DNA of 64,000 nucleotides from Acidimicrobiia bacterium (GTDB taxonomy: Bacteria; Actinomycetota; Acidimicrobiia; Acidimicrobiales; AC-14). The notes beneath the pieces were generated by a model, which worked only from the letters and a program-made list of their open reading frames with translations, ran no database searches and was not told the DNA's origin. The first letter of the stretch is position 1. Every line of letters begins with the position of its first letter. Location: NCBI GenBank assembly GCA_023265045.1, contig JAHFUQ010000002.1:47014-111013 (forward strand), given 5' to 3'. Position numbers and translations under genes: made by a program. Positions 52,968 to 62,466 of this stretch are shown here, piece after piece.

Positions 52968-54583
52968 GAGCCTCTCCTCACATAAGTACCAGGGGCGGTG
53001 GCGATAGGGGAGTGGATGGCCGAGCCCAGCGGCGGGGGCGGGCGCTGGGGGCCGGCGCGGTCGGCGATCCACGCGGTCCAGTCACCCCACCACGAACCCG
53101 TGTGCTGGGTGGCGTCGGCCAGCCATTCGTCCGGATCCTCGGGCAGGTCGTCGTTGGTCCAGTAGTGGCGCTTGGGGCTCGGCGGGTTGACGACGCCGGC
53201 GATGTGGCCCGACGAGCTGAGGACGAACTTCATCTTGGTGGGAAGCAAGCCGGTCGTCTTGTAGGACGACTTCCACGGTGTGATGTGGTCCTCGACGGCG
53301 GCTAGGACATAGGTGTCCGCCTCCGCCAGGTCCAGGTCGATCGGCGTGCCCGCCATTTCGAGCGTGCCTCGGGACAGCTGGTTTTCGAGGTAGAACGACC
53401 GGAGGTAGAACGAGTGCGTCGCCTCGCTGATGCGGGTGGCGTCGGCGTTCCACGCCAGGATGTCGAACGCCGGAGCGGGCTCGCCCATCAGCCAGCCGCT
53501 GGCCACGTAGTTCCAGATGAGGTCGTTGGCGCGGAGGAAGTCGAACGTGGTGGCCATCTCGACCTCGTCGACGAACCCCTGCTCGGCCATGCGCTCCTCC
53601 AGCCTTTCGACGGCGGCGCGGTCGGTGAAGGCGCCAAGTGCGCCGGGTTCGCTGAAGTCGACGAGCGTGTTGAGCAGTGTGAGCGACCGGATTCCGCCCT
53701 TGGCCTGCTGGGCCAGGTAGGCGTGCAGCATGACGGCGAGCGTCCCGCCGACGCAGAGGCCGGCGACGTTGACGTCCTCTGCGCCGGTGATCTCGCGCAC
53801 GGCGTCGACCGCGGCGTTGAGGCCCAGGAGCAGGTAGTCGTCGAGGGTGACGGTGCGCATCGACTCGTCGGGGTTGCGGTAGCTCAGGGTGAACACGGTG
53901 TGGCCGTGCTGGACGGCCCACTCGACGAGGCTCCGCCCCGGGGCCAGGTCCATGATGTAGTACTTGTTGATCCAGGGCGGGCTCATCAGCAGCGGCGTCT
54001 CGTGGACCGTGGCGGTCTGGGGCACGTACTGGATCAGCTCCATGAGGTGGTTGCGGAACACGACGTGACCCGGTGTCACGGCCAGGTCCCTACCGACCTC
54101 GAACGCCGTGGGGTCGACCTGCTGTGGGCGGCCGCCGTTGGTGACGACGTCGGAGACCAAGTTCTTGAACCCGTTCTTCAGGCTCTCGCCGCGCGTCTCG
54201 TAGGCCTTCCGCAGGGCGGCGGGGTTGGTCGGCAGGAAGTTCGTCGGCGCCAGGGCGTCGACCAGCGCGCCGGCTGCGAACTGCGCCTTCTCGTCGCCTT
54301 GGCGCTCGGCGACTTCCCGGAGGAACTTGGCGCCCGACAGGTACGCCTGTGCGGTCCCGTAGAACCAAGGGCTCTTCGTCCAGGCCGGGTCGGCGAAGCG
54401 GCGGTCCTTGGCCGCAGGCGCAACGACGGGCGGGCTGGGCTGGCCCAGGGCGACCGCGGCGGTGCGGGCACCGGCCGCGAACAGGTTGGCGGTCAGCTCG
54501 GCCGCCGCGGGCAGGGCGCGCCACGGGCGGCGCACCACCGATGCGCCGAGGCGGGCGAGGGCGAGAGGGAACCCGTCATCCAT
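52964..54583 (-). CDS. phaC: class I-type polyhydroxyalkanoate synthase (first copy)
   Basis: The 539-residue synthase has the family start KDRRFADPAWTKSPWFYGTA, TPLLMSPPWINKYYIMDLAP, the lipase-like box AGLCVGGTLAVML with the catalytic Cys, LIWNYVASGWLMG, DHITPWKSSYKTTGLL with the Asp-His region, and SSSGHIAGVVNPP with the catalytic His. It polymerises (R)-3-hydroxyacyl-CoA into granule-bound polyester. It lies 3 nt downstream of the phaJ-like gene and overlaps hbd by 4 nt. A second synthase sits at 56188-57789 on the other strand. Confidence 0.93.
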   Translation of the reverse strand: MDDGFPLALARLGASVVRRPWRALPAAAELTANLFAAGARTAAVALGQPSPPVVAPAAKDRRFADPAWTKSPWFYGTAQAYLSGAKFLREVAERQGDEKAQFAAGALVDALAPTNFLPTNPAALRKAYETRGESLKNGFKNLVSDVVTNGGRPQQVDPTAFEVGRDLAVTPGHVVFRNHLMELIQYVPQTATVHETPLLMSPPWINKYYIMDLAPGRSLVEWAVQHGHTVFTLSYRNPDESMRTVTLDDYLLLGLNAAVDAVREITGAEDVNVAGLCVGGTLAVMLHAYLAQQAKGGIRSLTLLNTLVDFSEPGALGAFTDRAAVERLEERMAEQGFVDEVEMATTFDFLRANDLIWNYVASGWLMGEPAPAFDILAWNADATRISEATHSFYLRSFYLENQLSRGTLEMAGTPIDLDLAEADTYVLAAVEDHITPWKSSYKTTGLLPTKMKFVLSSSGHIAGVVNPPSPKRHYWTNDDLPEDPDEWLADATQHTGSWWGDWTAWIADRAGPQRPPPPLGSAIHSPIATAPGTYVRRGS

Positions 54584-54586
54584 GGG

Positions 54587-55081
54587 TCACGCCTTTCCCG
54601 GGATGGCGGTGTAGTAGCGGAAGACGATGTCGGCCACGCAGGCAGGCTTGGGCGCGCTGTCCAATTCGTAGGTCAGCCGGTAGACGACCTGGACGCCGCC
54701 GGGGATGGCGTCGACGTCGGCGACCTCGACGGCGGCGCGCAGGCGCGACCCGACCGGCACGGGCGTGGGGTAGCGCACGCGGTTGCTGCCGTAGTTGAGG
54801 ATCAGCGCCGCGCCGGTCACCTCGACCAGCTCGTAGAGGAACAGCGTCGAGAGCGAGAGGGTGAAGTAGCCGTGGGCGATGGTCGTCCCGAACGGCCCTT
54901 CGGCGGCGCGGTCGGGGTCAACGTGGATCCACTGGTCGTCGCCGCTGAGGCGGGCGAAGGTGTCGACGTCCGCCTGGGATACGGTGCGCCAACTGCTCGT
55001 GCCCAGCGACTGGCCCGCGTGGGAGGCGAGGTCGCCGAGGTCGATGAGCGTGGGCGCGGTGGGCGCTACCGGGTCCGGCAC
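54587..55081 (-). CDS. phaJ: MaoC-type (R)-enoyl-CoA hydratase, PhaJ-like
   Basis: The 164-residue hotdog-fold protein has ARLSGDDQWIHVDPDRAAEG and FGTTIAHGYFTLSLSTLFLY. The D-x4-H pair of the first segment is the catalytic hydratase 2 motif. PhaJ enzymes hydrate crotonyl-CoA and other trans-2-enoyl-CoA to the (R)-3-hydroxyacyl-CoA used by PHA synthase. GTG 55081 is chosen because AAGGGAGG lies 6 nt ahead. It is the first gene of the PHB/central-carbon run. Some MaoC proteins of this size act in other lipid pathways, but the neighbour phaC supports PhaJ. Confidence 0.85.
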   Translation of the reverse strand: MPDPVAPTAPTLIDLGDLASHAGQSLGTSSWRTVSQADVDTFARLSGDDQWIHVDPDRAAEGPFGTTIAHGYFTLSLSTLFLYELVEVTGAALILNYGSNRVRYPTPVPVGSRLRAAVEVADVDAIPGGVQVVYRLTYELDSAPKPACVADIVFRYYTAIPGKA

Positions 55082-55097
55082 ATGCCTCCCTTCAGAT

Positions 55098-55135
55098 CGC
55101 TTGCTGCAGTGATCGCACGCTTGCTGTCCTGATCG
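55098..55135. repeat. paired 18-bp direct repeats upstream of phaJ
   Basis: CGCTTGCTG-cag-TGATCG (55098-55115) and CGCTTGCTG-tcc-TGATCG (55118-55135): two near-identical 18-mers with 20-bp period, beginning 17 bp upstream of the phaJ start. They sit where the operon promoter should be, so a regulator-binding role is likely. Confidence 0.6.
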
Positions 55136-55321
55136 GATTCACACGCCACCATTGTGAACGCACGCACGTGAACGGGCCGCGTCCAGAACGTAAACGGCCG
55201 ATAAACCGAGGCCGTCGCGTTGTCGTTGCGGCGCCTGGGGTAGCGGGTCGTGACCGCCTGCGGGACGCGCCCGCTGAACCCTCCACGTTGTTCCTACCCA
55301 CTGTCCCGTCGACGAAACCAC

Positions 55322-55361
55322 GAAACCCCGGGTTTCAAGTAGCCCAGATGCGTGGTATAGT
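55322..55361 (+). promoter_or_regulatory. phasin promoter with overlapping palindrome
   Basis: TTTCAA at 55333-55338 and TATAGT at 55356-55361 are separated by 17 bp, a good sigma-70-type pair 46 bp before the phasin ATG. A perfect inverted repeat GAAACCC-c-GGGTTTC (55322-55336) overlaps the -35 element and would be a natural repressor site, perhaps for the XRE regulator encoded two genes on. Confidence 0.65.
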
Positions 55362-55406
55362 TAACACAACCGGCGGAGCAGCAACCGACCACACGGGAGG
55401 CACATC

Positions 55407-55721
55407 ATGGCCACGGCACAGCAGGTCACCAGTGAGGTTCAGGACAAGGTGCTGGACACGGTCCGCATCGGCCAGAAGGGCATGGTCGAGTTCGTGCGCA
55501 GCTGGGCCCAGACGGTCGAGTCGACCTTCGCCAAGCTCCCCGACCTGACCTTCACCGAGCCGTTCAAGCCGAGCGAGGCGTTCGAGAGCGCGTTCAGGTT
55601 CAGCGAGAAACTGCTCACCGTCCAGCGGGATTTCGCCACCCAGCTGTTCGAGGCGGCGATCCCTGCCACCAAGGCGGCTGCATCGGCCGCCGGTGCGACC
55701 GCGAAGGTGGGCGCTCGCTAG
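55407..55721 (+). CDS. phasin-like PHA granule protein
   Basis: A 104-residue, all-helical amphipathic protein: AQQVTSEVQDKVLDTVRIGQ, KGMVEFVRSWAQTVESTFAK, AFESAFRFSEKLLTVQRDFA and an Ala-rich tail ATKAAASAAGATAKVGAR. Size, composition and place between two PHA synthases match small phasins that coat polyester granules. ATG 55407 has GGGAGG ahead, and a well-formed promoter precedes it. The identification rests on composition and context more than on strict motifs. Confidence 0.78.
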   Translation: MATAQQVTSEVQDKVLDTVRIGQKGMVEFVRSWAQTVESTFAKLPDLTFTEPFKPSEAFESAFRFSEKLLTVQRDFATQLFEAAIPATKAAASAAGATAKVGAR

Positions 55722-55757
55722 CCGGCACGTGGGGGCCCGCCTGGGCCAACATGGGCG

Positions 55758-56144
55758 ATGGCCGCCGATGACCTGTGGGACACCCAACTGGCGGCGTTCG
55801 GGGCGTTCCTCCGGGCGCAACGGCGCCTGGCAAACTTGTCGCTGCGGGAGATGGCGCGGCGGACCAACCTCTCCAACGCGTACCTGAGCCAGATCGAGCG
55901 CGGCCTCCACACCCCCTCGGTACGGGTGCTGCGCTTGGTCGCCCAGGCGCTCGACCTGTCGGCGGAGACGTTGCTCGCGCAGGCGGGGTTCTGGGGACCC
56001 GACCCGGACCCGGCCGCCCCGACGCGTGTGGCCGCGTCGGACGCCGAACTGGCGATCCGCAACGACGCCCGCCTCACCGAGCCCCAGAAGGAGGCCCTGC
56101 TTTCTGTCTACCGCAGCTACATCGCAGCCAATCGCAGCCCCTGA
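55758..56144 (+). CDS. XRE-type regulator of the PHA genes
   Basis: A 128-residue protein with an N-terminal Cro/C1 helix-turn-helix (FLRAQRRLANLSLREMARRT, NLSNAYLSQIERGLHTPSVR, VLRLVAQALDLSAETLLAQ) and a short C-terminal part (LTEPQKEALLSVYRSYIAAN). In actinobacteria, XRE proteins beside phasin and phaC are candidate PHA-sensing repressors. The palindrome at the phasin promoter is a plausible target. Its stop precedes the second phaC by ~44 bp, and the two are probably one transcript with the phasin. Confidence 0.82.
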   Translation: MAADDLWDTQLAAFGAFLRAQRRLANLSLREMARRTNLSNAYLSQIERGLHTPSVRVLRLVAQALDLSAETLLAQAGFWGPDPDPAAPTRVAASDAELAIRNDARLTEPQKEALLSVYRSYIAANRSP

Positions 56145-56187
56145 CCCCGAGCTGGCCGCGGGCGCGGCCGAGGCGCTCGGGCCTGAG

Positions 56188-57789
56188 GTGGGCCTCCTAG
56201 CCGGTGTCGACGGCATGGGCTTCGCCCGGGCCGTGGCCGATCTGGCCGCCGCGCTGTGGTCGCAGCCCGCCGCCTGGCTGGACGCGGCCGGGGCGACGGC
56301 GGCGCCGAGCGGCCCGGAGCGCCGGGATCGGCGCTTCCGCGACCCGGCCTGGACGGACCATCCCGGCTTCGCCGGCCTGCGCGACGGCTACCTGAGTTGG
56401 TCGCGGTACTTGCGTGCGCTTGTCGACGAGGCGGGGCTCGACGAGGCCACGCGGGAGAAAGCGGCGTGCGTGGTGAACCAGGTCATCGACGCTTGGTCGC
56501 CGACGAACTTCTTCTGGACGAACCCCACGGCCATGCGCCGGGCGTGGGAGACGAACGGGCTGTCAGCGGTGCGCGGCGCCCGAAACTTCTTCCGCGACGT
56601 CGCCTACAACGGCGGCCGGCCGCGCCAGGTCGACCGGGGCGCGTTCGAGCTGGGGCGCAATCTCGCAACCACGCCGGGGAAGGTCGTGTTCCGCAACCGC
56701 CTCGTGGAGCTGATCCAGTACGAGCCGCAGACGCCGACGGTGTACGAGACACCCATCCTGCTGAGCCCGCCGTGGATCAACAAGTACTACATCATGGACC
56801 TGGCGCCCGGGCGCAGCTTCGTCGAGTGGGCCGTGCAGCAGGGCCACACCGTCTTCGCCATCAGCTACCGCAACCCCGACGAGTCGATGCGCGACGTCGC
56901 CCTCGACGACTACCTCCTGCACGGCCCGAACACCGCGCTCGACGTCATCGAAGACATCACAGGGTCGAAGCAGGCGAACATCGTCGGGCTCTGCCTGGGT
57001 GGCACGCTGACCGCGATGCTGCTCGCCTACCTCAAGGCGGCGGGCGAGGACCGGGTCCGCTCGGCGACGCTTCTCAACACGCTGCTCGACTTCTCCGAAC
57101 CGGGGCCCATGGGGTGCTTCCTCGATCAGGAGTCGGTCGACAACCTGAGCGCCCGCATGCTGCGCAAGGGGTACCTCGACTCCTCGGACATGTCCGCCAT
57201 GTTCGACCTGCTGCGGGCGCGCGACCTGATCTGGAACTACGTGTCGAGCGGCTGGCTGATGGGGGAGGACCCGCCCGCGTTCGACATCCTGGCGTGGAAC
57301 GCGGACGGCACGCGGATGCCCGCCGACATGCATTCCTTCTACCTCCGGTACTGCTACCTCGAGAACCAGTTGGCGCGGGGTGAGATGGAGCTGGCGGGAG
57401 CCCGGCTGTCGCTGCCGGACGTCGACGCCGACACGTACCTCCTCGCGGCCAAGGACGACCACATCGCGCCGTGGAAGTCCTCGTACAAGGCGACGCAGTT
57501 GCTGGGGGGCGACGTTCGCTTCGTGCTGAGCTCGTCGGGCCACGTCGCGGGCATCGTCAACCCGCCCGGCGGGCGCCGGGTGCACTGGACGAACGAAGCG
57601 ATCGAGGTCTCTCCCGAGTCGCCCGACGAGTGGCGGGCGGGCGCGGTCGAGCACCCGGGATCGTGGTGGGAGGACTGGGCGGGCTGGATCTCGTCGCGGG
57701 CAGGGGCTCGGGGCAATCCACCCGCGATGGGGAGCAAGCGGTACAAGCCGCTGGCGGACGCCCCCGGCTCGTACGTGCGCGAGCCGTGA
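56188..57789 (+). CDS. phaC: class I-type polyhydroxyalkanoate synthase (second copy)
   Basis: The synthase has RDRRFRDPAWTDHPGFAGLR, TPILLSPPWINKYYIMDLAP, VGLCLGGTLTAMLLAYL with the catalytic Cys, LIWNYVSSGWLMGEDPPAFD, DDHIAPWKSSYKATQLLGGD and SSSGHVAGIVNPPGG. It is clearly homologous to the first copy but diverged, so the pair may form different or heteromeric synthases. The frame is open back to 56026, inside the XRE gene. GTG 56188 and ATG 56215 are the sensible starts, and no ribosome site decides between them. Confidence 0.92.
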   Translation: MGLLAGVDGMGFARAVADLAAALWSQPAAWLDAAGATAAPSGPERRDRRFRDPAWTDHPGFAGLRDGYLSWSRYLRALVDEAGLDEATREKAACVVNQVIDAWSPTNFFWTNPTAMRRAWETNGLSAVRGARNFFRDVAYNGGRPRQVDRGAFELGRNLATTPGKVVFRNRLVELIQYEPQTPTVYETPILLSPPWINKYYIMDLAPGRSFVEWAVQQGHTVFAISYRNPDESMRDVALDDYLLHGPNTALDVIEDITGSKQANIVGLCLGGTLTAMLLAYLKAAGEDRVRSATLLNTLLDFSEPGPMGCFLDQESVDNLSARMLRKGYLDSSDMSAMFDLLRARDLIWNYVSSGWLMGEDPPAFDILAWNADGTRMPADMHSFYLRYCYLENQLARGEMELAGARLSLPDVDADTYLLAAKDDHIAPWKSSYKATQLLGGDVRFVLSSSGHVAGIVNPPGGRRVHWTNEAIEVSPESPDEWRAGAVEHPGSWWEDWAGWISSRAGARGNPPAMGSKRYKPLADAPGSYVREP

Positions 57790-57910
57790 CGGCCACGGCG
57801 CGCCCACGCCCGCGGGCCCCATCGCCTGCCAGGGCGGCGGGCTGCTCACGTGGAACTGACGCGCGGACAGGTCCTCCAGGCCTCCACCGCGCACAGGACG
57901 GCGACGCCCT

Positions 57911-60731
<2,821 letters not shown>

Positions 60732-60849
60732 TCGTTCCCCCTCTGACGTTGTGGCCGGGATGATTTATCGATTTGGGCCTAGTGACAAGAGTTCCCGGGG
60801 GATAACATCAGCCAAAGTTCTCCAATTGTTCACTTAGGAGCCGAATTTC
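60732..60849. promoter_or_regulatory. divergent aceB/ramB control region
   Basis: The 118-bp gap is notably AT-richer than its surroundings (for example 60752-60773 and 60808-60848), as for a divergent promoter. CCAAAGTTCTCCAATTG around 60813-60829 partly resembles the A-rich/TTTGC motif bound by RamB, but the match is weak. TAGGAG at 60835-60840 is the ribosome site for the regulator. Confidence 0.35.
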
Positions 60850-62307
60850 GTGGCGACGAGCGAGCTGGACCCGCTGATCTTCGGGCAACGGTTACGCCAC
60901 CTGCGCCGAGCCCGGGGCCTGACGCTCGAGGGCCTCGGGGCGCGGGTGGGCAAGCCGGCCCCGTACCTCTCGCTGGTCGAAAACGGCCGCCGCGAGGCCC
61001 GCCTGTCGCTGATCAACGCGCTGGCCGGGGCGCTCGACGTCACCCCGTCCGACCTGTTGACGGGGGAGCCGCCCAACCGCCGGGCCCGGCTCGAAGTCGA
61101 GCTCCAGCGGGCCCAGGAGGAGCCGCTGTACCAGTCGCTGCGGCTCCCCTGGCTCAAGCCGGCGTCACGGGTGCCCGACGACGTGCTGGAGCACGTCGTG
61201 ACGCTGTACGACGCGTTGCGGCAGCGGACCAGGGCGGGCGCGGCCACGCCCGAGGCCGCCCGCCAGGCCAACGCTGACCTGCGCGTCGAGATGCGGGCCC
61301 AGGACAACTACTACCCCGACATCGAGCGGGCCGCGGCCGAAGCCCTGGCGGCCGCCGGCTACGACGGCATCGGCGCGGTGGCCGAGCGCACGCTGACCGA
61401 CCTGGTCGAGCACTTCGGCTTCACCCTGCACCGCGAGCAGGATCTGCCCGTGTCGACCCAGGCCGTCACCGACCTGAGGAACCGTCGCATCTACGTCCAC
61501 CAGCGCAACGCCCTGCCGACGCGTGCGGCCCGGTCGGTGGTGCTGCAGACACTGGGGCACTTCGCCCTGGGCCACGCCGACCCACTCGACTTCGCCCAAC
61601 TTCTCCGCCAGCGGGTCGAGGCGAACTACTTCGCGGGCGCCGTACTGGCGCCCGAGCGCCCCGCTGTCGATCGGCTGGCGCGAGCCAAACGAGAGGGGGA
61701 CCTCTCCGTCGAGGACCTCAAGCAGGTGTTCTACATCTCCTACGAGATGGCGGCCCACCGGCTCACCAACCTCGCCACCCACCACCTCGGCATCCCCATC
61801 CACTTCCTGCGGGCCGACGACGAGGGCGTGATCTGGAAGGCCTACGAGAACGACGGCATCCCGTTCCCGACCGACGCCACGGGGGTCATCGAGGGGGAGC
61901 GGGTGTGCCGGCAGTGGGGGACGCGCAAGGCGTTCCTGTCCCACGACCGCTTCGCCGACCACGCCCAGTACACGACCACGCCCGCCGGCCAGTTCTGGTG
62001 CAGCACCCACGTGGAGATCGACCACGAGCCCAACGAGGCGGTGACGGTGGGCACGCCGGCCGCGTACGCCCGCTACTTCCGCGGGAGCCGCACCGCCCAT
62101 CGGGAGGTCTCGGCTTGCCCCGACGGCGAGTGCTGCCGCCACCCGCCGGGCGAGCTGGCGGCCCGCTGGCTCGGGCGGGCCTGGCCCGCGATCCGGGTGC
62201 CGAGCTACGTGCTGGCCGCCCTGCCGGCTGGGACGTTCCCGGGCGTCGACCTAAGCGAGGTCTACGACTTCCTCGACCGCCACGCCGCCGACGCCCAGGG
62301 CGAGTAG
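60850..62307 (+). CDS. ramB: RamB/ScfR-type regulator of acetate and glyoxylate metabolism
   Basis: The 485-residue protein has an N-terminal XRE helix-turn-helix (FGQRLRHLRRARGLTLEGLG, YLSLVENGRREARLSLINA), a central ImmA/IrrE-like domain (residues ~185-300: YVHQRNALPTRAARSVVLQT) and a C-terminal short-chain-acyl-CoA-type domain with DPVFWCST-like GQFWCSTHVEIDHEPNEAVT and CPDGECCRHPPGELA. The metallopeptidase HExxH is replaced by LGHFALGH, so it is probably a sensor rather than a protease. RamB/ScfR proteins control aceA, aceB and propionate genes; here it is divergent from both shunt genes. The start is GTG 60850. Confidence 0.85.
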   Translation: MATSELDPLIFGQRLRHLRRARGLTLEGLGARVGKPAPYLSLVENGRREARLSLINALAGALDVTPSDLLTGEPPNRRARLEVELQRAQEEPLYQSLRLPWLKPASRVPDDVLEHVVTLYDALRQRTRAGAATPEAARQANADLRVEMRAQDNYYPDIERAAAEALAAAGYDGIGAVAERTLTDLVEHFGFTLHREQDLPVSTQAVTDLRNRRIYVHQRNALPTRAARSVVLQTLGHFALGHADPLDFAQLLRQRVEANYFAGAVLAPERPAVDRLARAKREGDLSVEDLKQVFYISYEMAAHRLTNLATHHLGIPIHFLRADDEGVIWKAYENDGIPFPTDATGVIEGERVCRQWGTRKAFLSHDRFADHAQYTTTPAGQFWCSTHVEIDHEPNEAVTVGTPAAYARYFRGSRTAHREVSACPDGECCRHPPGELAARWLGRAWPAIRVPSYVLAALPAGTFPGVDLSEVYDFLDRHAADAQGE

Positions 62308-62340
62308 TCGGCCGGACGGCCGGAGGCTTGCTCGCAGCTG

Positions 62341-62411
62341 GTTTGGATCATCCGAATCGTCGTGATTTCGGGTTTCCGACGCGAAATCACGACGCTAGGG
62401 GTGATCCAAAC
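62341..62411. repeat. large two-tier inverted repeat (hairpin)
   Basis: Outer arms GTTTGGATCA (62341-62350) and TGATCCAAAC (62402-62411) are perfect complements. Inner arms CGTCGTGATTTCG (62358-62370) and CGAAATCACGACG (62382-62394) are perfect 13-bp complements, separated by an 11-nt loop. The 7-nt segments between the tiers do not pair. The structure lies between the regulator stop and the next gene. It lacks a T-run, is AT-richer than its surroundings, and could be a mobile palindromic repeat, a regulatory site or a terminator. Confidence 0.8.
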
Positions 62412-62466
62412 GTGCGCCACGCGCAGTGCCGGTGCGAGTCCGTACCCTGGGCGGCGGTCATCGTCC

